Assembly (NCBI GenBank): GCA_021014325.1
Contig: CM037467.1
Span: forward strand, 5,518,001 to 5,582,000
Length of the DNA: 64,000 nucleotides
Source of the DNA: Plazaster borealis
Lineage: Eukaryota; Echinodermata; Asteroidea; Forcipulatida; Labidiasteridae
Direction: 5' to 3'
Made by a program: the position numbers and the translations under genes. Within the stretch, counting starts at the first letter, position 1. Each line of letters opens with the position of its first letter. The notes under the pieces were generated by a model, which saw only the letters and a list, made by a program, of their open reading frames with translations, made no database searches and had not been told where the DNA came from. Positions 37,834 to 48,339 of the stretch are shown here, one piece after another.

Positions 37834-38439
37834 GTCTTGGTAAATTAGGTACTTTAGGTCTTGGTAAATTTGAAGCAGGTATGTTGAAATGATGGCGTTT
37901 CAACTTGTTGGTTACCCCATGAGTTAGAGAAGCGCTTTTGGGAACATCATCACAAAGATACATACAAAGAGCATGATTTATTTATATCTGGAGAAAATAA
38001 CAGCTTCTTTTTTTCACCAGGCACACATTTCAACAAATCTGAATTCAGATAAAAGTCTGACATTTCTCAAGAGCCATTCTTGAAAATAACAAATGATCAT
38101 TTTGTGTTGTGTATGACAGATTTTCCTTGACCTCTCAACAAGAAATCAATACACAGGAAGCCATTACCCATTTTGAGTAATTCATCAACTTGTTTTGATC
38201 ACCTTTCAGTTCATTAGCCAAAGGAACTCAACATTTATCAACATCAAGTGTCATTTTATGTGAATAGAACAAATGCATAACCAGCTTTCACTACATCCTG
38301 TACAAGGGTGTGATGTGTCTGGCAATGTAGCATATTGAAGCTGACGTTATACTTCATTTTTCATTGTATCAAAATGATATTTAATAAAATATTCAGATCA
38401 TAAACCACAAGGGAAACTGACTGGGTAAATATTTATTCA
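37834..38439. other. No recognisable feature
   Basis: AT-rich sequence after the minisatellite. A short direct repeat GGTCTTGGTAAATT appears at 37832 and 37858; nothing else is seen. Confidence 0.5.
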
Positions 38440-38730
38440 GTTTTGGGTTGAACAAAGAAAAATTTACCAGAGCGGGATTTGAGCCCATACATGTGCCGGC
38501 GCTCTACCAACTGAGCTAGCCCTAATGTTGGTGATATCCCTATTTGTCAATATCTTTGTTCTGGGGTGTCAGTCAGAAGCCATTATGACTGGCTGGCTTC
38601 TGACTGGCACCAGGAAAAAAATAGGAATACCACCAACACTAGAACTAGATAGCTCAGTTGGTAGAGAGCCAGCACGTTAATCCGGAGGTCCAAGGTTTAA
38701 ATCCCGCTCTTGTCAATTTTTTTTTCTTCG
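38440..38730. mobile_element. Head-to-head pair of family 2 SINEs
   Basis: The left copy is minus (38440-38545: GGTTGAACAAAGAAAAATT, GCGGGATTTGAGCCC, CTACCAACTGAGCTAG). The right copy is plus (38630-38730: AGATAGCTCAGTTGGTAGAG, AAGGTTTAAATCCCGC). Their leaders face each other around an internal palindrome CCAGTCATAATGGCTTCTGA (minus) / TGGCTGGCTTCTGACTGG. Confidence 0.75.
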
Positions 38731-40066
38731 AAAATTAAGAAAATAATCATTACAAGTTATAATAAATTGTTGTTTCGTTGGAAGAATAAATCTAAAACAA
38801 CTGAAGAACAACTTATTTTTGATAAATACTTTTCTTCAACTTTGGCAGTATTTCAGAGTGATATTTTGTGCTAAGGGGGTTTGGCACAGTGTGCTTCCAT
38901 TCTGTTTTACCCCCGTTGATTACAAATCCTATATTTACATTAATTAAAATTCAGCCAGGCTTATTCCTTGCCTGTAAAATGTATTACCATTCAAATGTAA
39001 TACTCTTCAAGATGATGACATGTCATTAATTTTCTGATTGGATTAATAACTATTTAGTTGACAATTCTGTTAAAATCACAATTCAGTGAATGAATTTTGA
39101 GCAATATCATTAATTCAAAGCAAAGAAGTATTTCCACACACAGAAAGCTTATTTTAAGTGTTTTCATAAATTCTAAATATACCTTTTGAATCTTACTTGA
39201 TTTGATAATGACATCAGCTTGGGAATAAGTGTCAACACTATTTGTATACCATGACTTTAACATGATTAGTGTGAATCAGATATAAACTGCAGTTGGCTTA
39301 CCAGTCAGCTACATGTACATGTAAATGGAATACAACTGAATGCACAATTGGCCAATTCACTGGGACTCACAATACACTGACAACTGGTTTTAGTTTTCCC
39401 AAATGACTTTAGTGACTTGATTTTCTGGAACTTGAACATTTAAAGTCAGGAAAATCCTTTGGAATACCAGCTTTCTGATTCCTGTGGCCAATGTAACGCA
39501 AGTCACTGATGTGGAATCACCCATTTGAAGGGAACTGTAAATCAGAGTTGAACTGTGGTTGGCTAACCAATGAGCTACATGTATGTAACACCATCTTGAA
39601 TATAGATTAGAGCTATTGTCATGCCACTATTATACATCTAAGTGATTAGTGTCAATGTGTATATGTAATATCCAATGCAGTCACAGACACCATGATAATG
39701 ATAAACCAGCAATGCTAACTATTACAAGAGATTGAACAATACAGGACCCCACATACCTGATCCGTCGGGGGGGGGGGGGGGGGTGTAATGTAGGGACTAC
39801 ATGTACATGGACTTTAGTTCAGTTAAGTTTTGTACAAACATGACACATGGCAAATGCCAAACTCCCAAGCATTGATCCAAACATAGAGAAAGGAGCTTTT
39901 ATGATCCAAACATGTACACTCTTTGAGGGGAAATTATAATCAAGATTTCAGAAATTCTACTTATAGCCAAAATTAAGCCTTTTTTGAACAAATTTTCAGG
40001 CAACATTTTGGCTCGGTGCCCCAATAGAAGTACACATGTTCGGCAAAGTTGATAAATAATCTGCAG
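38731..40066. other. No gene; one long G run
   Basis: AT-rich DNA without supported reading frames. A run of about 18 G occurs at 39766-39783. Short direct repeats with GAGCTACATGTA appear around 39305 and 39570. Confidence 0.5.
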
Positions 40067-40378
40067 GGTTCTCCCCAGGTTTTTTCAAAACTGTGGGGCA
40101 TTCTGGACCCAAATTTTTGGATGTTTGGCCGAAGCACACTGAATTGAAACAAGGTCTTTGGAATGTTTTTTTACTTGGTGTTTATCTTGGTTTTAAAAGC
40201 CCTAAGTGTGCAATCTGGAGCATTCTATATGTTTTTTTCTTGATGTTTTTTGTGGAAAAAAATAACAAATTATAATAATTGCGTTTCGGCCGAAATTTGC
40301 ACATATCGGCACATAAATCGAGCGTATCAACCCGATACGCTAGCTTGTGCATGGGAAGAACCCTGGGCCATGAGGAAC
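40067..40378. mobile_element. Dispersed ~310-bp MITE, copy 2
   Basis: From CAGGGTTCTCCCCAGG to CATGGGAAGAACCCTGG; interior as in 13437-13760, same orientation. Confidence 0.75.
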
Positions 40379-40686
40379 TCAAGTCAGATATTCTGTACAC
40401 ATACAGAGTTTGCATAAATTTGACCCAGGAAGAATGGACATGTACAATGTGGGCAGTTGACAACCATACTGCTGTCAAGGGTTACACACCTATGTTCCAA
40501 CACCCCTTGTGTGTTTTCCTAAATCCTATTCCGAACGTGTAAATCACAAGTTTGTTTTTTCGGAACATAGGGGTGTCGGAATAAAGAGCAGTCACCGCTG
40601 TTTAACCCAATCTTACATCAGCACTGCAACATTGGTTACCAGACTACAACATTCCATGAGTTCATGTTTAGTGTATAACATATCCT

Positions 40687-40830
40687 GAAACAATCAGAGG
40701 CCGAGTTTGAATCACTCATCTTCGTCTACGGCTATGGCTATTGGCTTCAGTGGCAATGTTGAAAAATAGCCCTCTTTGACAATCCAGCCATAGCAACTGC
40801 CGAAGCCATTATTCAGACACAGCCAAAGCT
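40687..40830. mobile_element. Palindromic MITE (CTTCGGCTCCAGC family, divergent)
   Basis: TTTGAATCACTCATCTTCG...CTACGGCTATGGC mirrors GCCATAGCAACTGCCGAAGC...TTATTCAGACACAGCC. 40830-41800 shows no feature. Confidence 0.5.
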
Positions 40831-41814
40831 CTTAGAAAAGTCCAGTAAGGTGCATATATTGTTAAAAGATTAGCATAGTTAGGATTTATAGGTTATCCAA
40901 GTTTTTATTTAAAAACTACAAACTTTCCTGAGATATTCTGTATTGACCTGCGTTTACCCGTGTCCTCAACCTCATCAAGCATCAGGGTGATGGAGCAGGG
41001 AGCCAGCTGCCCCCCTAGTTCATAAACACTCCCTTCTGAAAATTTTGTTTCGCTGGCCCTTGAAATTGTTGACGGTTTTCACTGATACAGCATCAGGTGG
41101 CAGACTGATTCATGTACTATCAATGATCCTTTTGTGAGAAACAACTTCCCGATGTCAAGACGAGAGTGTTGCTCTCGAGAATGTTCTACAAGTTCTTCAT
41201 GATGCTGTCTGATTACTGATGGAAATCAAACCACCATGTTGCTCCAATTAATGAAGGCACAAAGTCTCTCTTCATCCGAGGCATGGACAAATTTGATTGG
41301 CTCATTGTTTGCAGCTAGTTCTAAGGCTGTTCATTCAAGGCTAAAATGTTAGGCATCGAAGAAAGAGCAGTATGAGAAAACTACAAATGTTTATCCTTTT
41401 CAAAAAAAAAATTTGTTGACACAGTTACACTTAATTTGCTCAAAGCAATAGGCACATTCTGTGATAAATCATCCCAAGGGTCCATGTAAACTAGAAGATT
41501 AGAAAAGTAACACTTCTATGCACAATACTTCATAAGTTTTGCACGAAGTGCTATAAATGATGTATAACGACAATATTACGCACTTGAATTAAATGAACCA
41601 TTAATAAAGTGTTCAATAATTATTTCTGACCACACACCAATAAAATAAAATGTTTGTCTGTGCAAAACTTGTACAAATAATTACTTCAATTAGATTTACA
41701 TTAAAACATTCCAATAAAATTTGTGCAACATCTCTGTTAATAAAATATAAATCTGTTATGCAATATATTATTCAAAGCAAAATTGAAAAATTTAAAAGTC
41801 ATTCTTCTTCTTCC

Positions 41815-41940
41815 TCTCCCTTTTGAGTGCAGCCGTCAAATGATGGAAGATAAATACACTGCCAGACACACCAGGGCGAACCCCTTCTCTTAGCAATAAG
41901 TGTAATGGGGTCTTTTACTTGCATTGGTAGTTTTTATAAC
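41815..41940 (-). repeat. SINE 3' body fragment
   Basis: GAGTGCAGCCGTCAAATGAT, AAATACACTGCCAGACACAC and CTTCTCTTAGCAATAAGTG match a fragment at 9350-9440 and, in reverse, the pieces at 28590-28850. 41940-42500 holds nothing else firm. Confidence 0.5.
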
Positions 41941-42510
41941 TTCATTGTATGTAGGCATAATATAGTGTAATTCTAATATCTTCACACACGTGTGATTTGT
42001 ATACAACCATAGTCTCAATTCAAATTCCACAATAATTATCAGGTACAGTTTTGTTTTTTTGGTGAACACAAAAGCACACTCTAATTGATTACAAAGCACT
42101 GTAGATTAAAAGATGTTGCAATCAGTACAAGTACATGTATGTGTTGCATGCATCTGGCAGTGAGTGGAGATAGTTATAATCATAATTTGGGAGGCTAATC
42201 ATTCTTGCATAAACTTGCAGCTGAGAAGCTGAATAGTAAAGTACATTTCAACATGTTTGAGTTGCAGGCATGCAAGGGTGCCTTTGGCAGCCAGCCACAT
42301 CAACCCATTATACGACCACAGAGCACAGCCAGAGATCAGAAGTATTTGATTTTTCTGGATCTGCCGGAGGGAGGAAAACTGGAGGGCCCAGAAAAAAAAC
42401 CTTTGTGGCATAGGTGAGAGGCGTGCACCTTATGCACAAGCCACTTGAGCAATGTTTAGAACATTGTTACAATTTATTCACCTGAACCAAATGTCATTAA
42501 GCTGTTAATT

Positions 42511-42549
42511 TTTTTTTTTTTTTTTTTTTTTTTTTGGGGGGGGGGGGGA
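42511..42549. repeat. T(n)G(n) homopolymer junction
   Basis: About 26 T followed directly by about 13 G, just downstream of the aquaporin gene's stop codon (gene on minus). Confidence 0.95.
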
Positions 42550-42928
42550 ACAAGCGGGAGAAAGAGGTAATTTAGGGGAGGGGGGCATTTGCAGTATCGC
42601 ACCATTCATTTGTGCATGTTTTTTATCTCATGGGGGGGGCAGGAATCTCCCCCCCTTCTTGCTGGTTACGCCACTGATGAAAAGAGAGCTGTGCCAAATG
42701 GTAGGAGTTTGATGTAGTGAACTGTTCACAGAAGGCACAAGAAAATAGCACAAAATGAGCATCAGTATTCAATTTGTTAACAATAATTAATCAATTTAAA
42801 AGGCACCGGTATTGTAGATGTAAGATTTAACAATATAATTGACATTCTGAATGTATAATGAGACCATGTTTTTCATTTCTTTACATTCTGTTTCTTAAAA
42901 GGCTTGTTTCCAGGTTGTTAAATCACAT

Positions 42929-45900
42929 TCAGTTTGCCTTTTCCTTGCCGTTTGTTACCCCATTAGTCCCATCTTTTTCTTCTCGCCTACTACCATTTCT
43001 GACTTTAGCTGTAGATGTTTTCTCTCCATCCACATGTTCTTCCATGATGTAGTGGAAGACTATAATACTCATGATGGTGCCAATGAAGGGTCCCATCCAA
43101 TAGACCACAATGTGCTCATAGAGACGATGACCTTTACAGTTGTAGGTTAGAGCAGTAGCTAGGGCAGGGTTAAACATCATACCAGTCCAGTCCAGACCTG
43201 AAGGTGGATGATAATGCATCAATATGTAAATACCACACAATAGGATCACCATGATAACAATTAATCATTCTCTGTGTGAAAGACTATCATGGAGTGGTCC
43301 TATGAAAAGAAGACATGACAAGAAACTCAATAGAGTGTACCACTTTGCATCCATCACGTTAGCAGTTTGTTCATACGGTTGTTATTTTTGTGTAAGTACC
43401 TGAAAACATGTTTCAACATGTGAATTATGGATTTTTTTTCTTTTTTTTCTTGGGGGTGGGGGGTTTATAATGTGGTTTTTTTACATTTATGTAAAAAAGG
43501 AAATTCAAAAACGACATACAATGTTAGCTGAATTGTAATATCTTGAACTTCTAAGACAGTTGTTGCTCTGATGCTCGCTTGGTTTATTGTGGCTCACACA
43601 TGCTTGATACAAGGTATAATGCACTTATCAATAGGCTACTGTTTCAAGGGTCATGGGGTGGTGGTCAGGGTCATGATTGCAATGTTGATGAGGTAAGGTC
43701 TAGTGTACAGTGTAGGGATACTAGTGTATGGTGTAAGGATACTACATCCCTCTTCACCTTAGAATGAAACTTTCCTATGGATAAAGGTGACTGAGATTTT
43801 AAATACTATATCATCGTATAGAAGGATTGAATGGTTAGTAAAACATGTTGTGTCTAATAACTGTATTTGGTAACAAACATGGAGGTAGACTTAAAACATG
43901 GTTGAAGTTTAGTGTCCATTGTTCAATGTTCAAAAGTTGAATAACATTTTGAAGTTTAGCAAACTTAAAGAATCCCAGTACTGTTGTTAGCATTACTGCC
44001 AGTAGATTTATAAAGCAGTTGTTTGATGATAATGATGGTCCCTGATGGATGGTTTATCATTCATCATTCATGGTTACCGGTCAGTGTTGAAACACACTGA
44101 ATTGTTCATTCATTGGTGTTGTTATTAAACACTTGTTTGTTCGTTGGTATTGTTATTAACACGCTTGCCTCTCGGTGTCGTTGTTGACACGCTTGTCCCT
44201 CGGTGTTGTTGTTAACACGCTTGGATCTTGGTGTTGTTGTTAACACGCTTGCATCTTGGTGTTGTTGTTAACACGCTTGCATTTTGGTGTTGTTTGACTA
44301 TTAGAACAGATAGTCCTCATCCGAAGTGTCGCTTCCTGGTGCCGCGGTGTATCGGGGCTTGTCGCTGATAGCATTTGCTTGCAACTGTTGTTGGCCCTGC
44401 TCCTTCTTACCTCGGCAGAATTTGGCGAAGTGGTTTCGCTTGTGGCAGAATGAGCATGTCTCTCCGTATGCTGGGCACTCTCCAGTATGTGGGTATGCTC
44501 CCCCACAGTTAAAGCAGATCGCGGCTGATTTTGTTCCTCTTTCCGATGTGGAGTATGTTGGGCGCTGTCTCGATTGCGACTTGACCGCATATACTCTGGA
44601 TTGCTCGTTGCCTGCCATGTGGCTGAGTTGTGTGGAGGCAGTTGTTGTCGTTCGTATGATGGTGATTGTTTTGTCCAGGGTGAGATCAGCATCTCGCAGG
44701 AGGCGTTTTTGGATACCATGGTCTGCAATGCCAAGAATGATCCTGTCGGGAATTAGTGAGGCCTTTAGATCCCCAAATTCACATGTTTCCGCCAGGTTTT
44801 TCAGGGCCGTGACAAAAACGTTGATGGGTTCACCGTCCTGTTGGCTACGGCGGTTGAAGAGGTAGCGCTCATAGGTGGTGTTTTTCTTGCCTTGACAGAG
44901 TGTAGCAAACTTTTCAAAGACTGTATCAAAATTTTGGCTATCACTCTCTTCATCCCAGGTGAAGGTGTTGTATGTGTCTACTGCACCCTGGCCGATGACT
45001 GAAAGCAGGGTGGCAACACGTAAAGTGTCATCCTTGTCATGTATCCGAGTAGCAATGGCAAAGTTGTTAAAGTTTTGTGCAAATTTCTTCCAGCTCATGG
45101 CAAGGTTGCGATCGGCCATGTCGAGTGGTGGTGGTGCAGGGATGGTGAATTGTGCCATGTTTGTGTTGCTGTGCTAGCGCTAATCCTGTATCCTCGTCGC
45201 CAATGTAATATCTTGAACTTCTAAGACAGTTGTTGCTCTGATGCTCACTTGGTTTATTGTGGCTCACACATGCTTGATACAAGGTATAATGCACTTATCA
45301 ATAGGCTACTGTTTCAAGGGTCATGGGGTGGTGGTCAGGGTCATGATTGCAATGTTGATGAGGTAAGGTCTAGTGTACAGTGTAGGGATACTAGTGTATG
45401 GTGTAAGGATACTACATGAATAGTAACCACTGATGTATTAATACCCTCCTCTTTGTTAATATTCCAGTTTGCCTTGAAAACTGACCCATGCATTGCCTTC
45501 CTTTCACTCCATCAGTAAGTGTGGTAAATCAGTGCCTCAAGTTGCCAACGTGAAAAATACTGTATAGAGCGTTCTCCCTTAAACATGTTAAAAGTGGTCT
45601 GCTGGCCAAATGCTAGTTAAAACAATTAAGGACTAGTCAAAGTTCTTTCCAAGTGGTCAAGCTGGCTAGTTAGTGTTGAAAAGCATCTCTATTTCATATG
45701 AAATATGGAGTAGTGAAAGCTGACGGACTTGTGAAACAACAAGCTAACTGACCCCGCTGGCAAGTCACTGAAAAACCCTGATTTCACAGACAGTGGTTTC
45801 TTCAGTTTAATCCATCCTTGGAGCAATGGCTTTACTAAGTAAGGATTTGTGTGCCTCGCATTTTTGAGTTACAGTATGTTGGGTTGTTTTCTAAAGAAAC

Positions 45901-48028
45901 AAAGTGACAGTATTTGGTAGAGGTTACTTATGTCCAAGTTTGTACACTAGAGATCCAAACAGCAAATGTCTACAAATCTGTGCACTGAGGTTATAGTACA
46001 AAAGATTGTCTGGAGAGGTACATGAAGTCATTGTTCCATCACATGGCAGATGACAATAAATAAAATCACAGGTACAGTGTACAAAGAAATAGAGCAACTG
46101 TGTACATTGTGTAAATCGGTATTTTTTCCCAGCCCTGTTTTCATTTTTTTCTTTTTCTGTGGGGTGTTGCCTTTGTTCATTTTAGCTTGGCAGTGTGCCA
46201 ACCAAATCCGACCTGATTCTGGTTAATTGACACTTGAGATAACGTTATGTTAATGTTACTTTTTGTGGTCACATTATCAATTTGTTTGCGACACTTGTAA
46301 TTTCAGAACAAATATTGTAATCAAATATGAACAAAAAACAAACATGATATTAACATATTGAGCAAAGTTCTTAAGGTTCAAACTGATAATGAATGATAAT
46401 ACAAGCACGATAGGACCGGGCAGCAACTGGCGGCAGTAACTGTGTGTCTTTTAAATTATCAACTTCTGTCTACCGCTATCTAGCATTATCTCGCTTTCAT
46501 GCTAATAATTTACTGCTCGACTCCTGTCAAGTTCACCAAAATTGAAAAGCAAAATTGAAAACCAGAAACCTGGAACCGGCACGATTTAAGAATTGATCTG
46601 GCACACCTGTAAGGACCACTGTATTGAAATGCAAAGCACAGACTGGATGTCCATCTTCATTCATAATGTCATTAACAGTCAAAGTGGCTCAAAGATCCAA
46701 CCTGAGAATTTCCACTCTGACTAGTTAGACTATTTGATCAAGGAGGCATCTAGATGGGTTTAAAAAAGGAAGTTTGTGACTGCATCCTAACAAATCAGAA
46801 AAACCAGAAAAAAAAAATAACACCCAATTCAGACAGGAGCTCCAGAGTCGCGCCAAACCAAATAGATAAGAAGCGACTCTAGGTCGACCCAAATAAATCT
46901 CAGACAGGCAAACTTAACCGAACATTTACATTAGGTTCGGCTCATGACAAGATCGACGTCTGAACCCAAAATGCCCCAGAGTCGTTCGGAACGACTGCAA
47001 CAATCGATCTTTCGACTTTCAGCGCGTCCAGTCGCTCCTAACTGTTTCAGACGTCAAACTTTTCATGTACTTAATTCAATAATTTGGTTCGGCGCAACTC
47101 TAGAGCGCTTGTCTGAACCAGGTGTTAGAGACTCTAACGGGATGTCAAATGTCGATCGATCACAGAAAGTCAAATTTGTAACACAAAGATTTAAAAAAGA
47201 TTACCCTTGTACATAGTGTACAATGATCATTCACTGGTCTTGTGTGCACAGCAAATTCATTTAAATCCTCCAATCTGTTTGTTGTTTTTGGGGCTTTCTA
47301 TTTTTCTTTTCTTTTTTAAATCATGACTAGATGTTTCGATAACTTGAGAATCAGTTTTGACAAAATTGGTTGGCAAAAACAAAAATTCAAACTAGAATGC
47401 GGTAAACCAGGATCCAAAGGATAACGGGCTGATCAAATATCTTACCTGATATCACAACAACCACAGAAGTGAAGGAATTGACCATCTTGTAGTATTTTGG
47501 GCCTCCTACACCCATACCAGCGACACTACGGGAGACAAACATTGCTAATCCTTCTGCACACATACCAATCAACAAGTTCACTTGTAGAGCAGACTCACAT
47601 GAATCCTTCATCATCTCAGCTCGGTTTCTATGCAAGGACGTCGGGACAAAAGTGCTCCATACAAAGAGCATATAGCGGTAGGCAAGAAGCCCCCCTAAAA
47701 CCTCGGCTATCATTTTCAAAATGCCATTCCAAACACTGATTTTTTTCTTCAGGATCTGTTCCAGCATGGCGGCTGGATTTCCATAAGCATCAAACGTAAG
47801 GCTGTAACCCAAGCCAAGGCAGAACAGGCCAGCTGCATAAACCCAAGTCCCATAACTTCCGAGTAAGATGCCGTTCTCCAAAACACAGCTTGTGAGTTGG
47901 AAGACACAAAGGCATTCTGCCACATACTGATAGATTGATTTATGTAGGAGACGGCGCAGAGTTACCCGTAGAGCTTGTGTGATTAGGAATGTGACTAGAA
48001 GAACGGTAGCTGAATATGCAAATGCCAT
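42929..48028 (-). CDS. AQP11: Superaquaporin (AQP11-like), two coding exons
   Basis: Exon 1 is 47446-48028 and exon 2 is 42929-43197; they join in phase to 283 codons. The ATG at 48028 has a strong context (AAAATGG) and an in-frame TAG just upstream; a 3' splice site (TTTCAG) lies 11 nt before the ATG, so a 5' UTR exon exists further right. The protein has six hydrophobic segments and two half-helix loops: NPA at residues 84-86 (AYGNPAAML) and NPA at 204-206 (MMFNPALATAL). Cys 215 is nine residues past the second NPA, the hallmark of AQP11/12 superaquaporins. The family moves water, glycerol or H2O2, often across ER membranes. IVVYWMGPFIG matches AQP11 IVYWLAPSLG. The C-terminus is charged (Glu/Lys-rich). 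The intron contains the gag-only retrotransposon in sense. Confidence 0.92.
43534..43746 (-). repeat. 3' LTR
   Basis: Identical to 45204-45416 except one G/A difference (GATGCTCGCTTGG here, GATGCTCACTTGG in the other). Bordered by TGAAT on its outer side and by the purine-rich tract on the inner side. Confidence 0.93.
44135..44290 (-). repeat. 28-bp tandem repeat inside the LTR element
   Basis: About five units with core GTTGTTGTTAACACGCTTG at a 28-bp spacing lie just downstream of gag. The rest of the internal region towards the 3' LTR (43747-44135) has no reading frame. Confidence 0.85.
44301..45158 (-). CDS. Gag polyprotein with two zinc knuckles (Ty3/gypsy, Mag-like)
   Basis: 285 codons, uninterrupted, ATG at 45158 about 32 bp inside the primer site. 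The N-terminal two thirds resemble retrotransposon capsid (FNNFAIATRI, GQGAVDTYNTF, FVTALKNLAETCEFGDLK, DRIILGI). Then come two Cys/His knuckles: a variant CX2CX5HX3C (CFNCGGAYPHTGEC) and a classic CX2CX4HX4C (CSFCHKRNHFAKFC). This pair with CPAYGETC between them is typical of Mag-lineage elements. Gag would form the particle and bind element RNA. The frame ends before any pol region. Confidence 0.9.
   Translation of the reverse strand: MAQFTIPAPPPLDMADRNLAMSWKKFAQNFNNFAIATRIHDKDDTLRVATLLSVIGQGAVDTYNTFTWDEESDSQNFDTVFEKFATLCQGKKNTTYERYLFNRRSQQDGEPINVFVTALKNLAETCEFGDLKASLIPDRIILGIADHGIQKRLLRDADLTLDKTITIIRTTTTASTQLSHMAGNEQSRVYAVKSQSRQRPTYSTSERGTKSAAICFNCGGAYPHTGECPAYGETCSFCHKRNHFAKFCRGKKEQGQQQLQANAISDKPRYTAAPGSDTSDEDYLF
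45190..45202 (-). other. Primer-binding site, tRNA-Ser(GCU)
   Basis: The plus-strand 13-mer ATCCTCGTCGCCA equals the 3' end, with CCA, of animal tRNA-Ser(GCU) as I recall it, so the minus strand TGGCGACGAGGAT would pair with that tRNA. It is separated from the LTR by a single base. Confidence 0.8.
45204..45416 (-). repeat. 5' LTR
   Basis: The 5' LTR in element orientation; the primer-binding site lies one base inside it. Outer flank TGAAT. Confidence 0.93.
45417..47445. other. Rest of the aquaporin intron, no feature
   Basis: About 2 kb of intron with no repeat family or exon recognised. A frame at 46944-47216 has no family resemblance. Confidence 0.5.
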
Positions 48029-48339
48029 TTTGCTCTATCCTGAAACACAAAAACAAAATTGTCTTGTTATTCAACAAACTTGGTTTTCAAATCCACCTTT
48101 CTAAATAGTTAAAGAATTAATGATTTTTTTGACATTTTCTGTTTTAAAAACAACCGTCTTAGGTCTTATAACCGTCTTAGCTTCATTTTTAATAAAATCT
48201 CCACTAGACCACAGGTCTTGAAAATTAGTTGTAGCTCAGAACTTTCACTGTATCAGAAATACTCTGACATTATATTTACTGAACTTTAAGGAGGATGTTT
48301 GGAAGTGTATAATAATAACTAGACATAATTGCATTTGTG

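Larger units (their letters stand above)
43534..45416 (-). mobile_element. Gag-only LTR retrotransposon (TR-GAG type)
   Basis: LTRs at 43534-43746 and 45204-45416, 213 bp each, TG...CA ends on the minus strand (TGTAGTATCC...ATATTACA), differ at one base. The 5-bp target duplication TGAAT is perfect (43529-43533 and 45417-45421). On the minus strand the order is 5' LTR, primer site, gag, 28-bp repeats, purine tract (AAGGTGAAGAGGGA), 3' LTR. Only 1457 bp separate the LTRs and no protease, reverse transcriptase or integrase is present, so it must use enzymes from another element. The near-identical LTRs indicate a young insertion. Confidence 0.93.

Noticed and set aside
36271..37963. Long open frames on both strands (up to 483 codons) over the minisatellite
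   Set aside because: They result from a 27-bp unit (multiple of 3) that happens to lack stops. Both strands and several frames are open, with no splice signals or domain.
44326..44865. 179-codon plus-strand frame
   Set aside because: It is the antisense shadow of the gag reading frame.
44301..45158. Possible domesticated gag gene
   Set aside because: Near-identical LTRs, a target duplication and a primer site show it is still a young transposon, not a domesticated gene.
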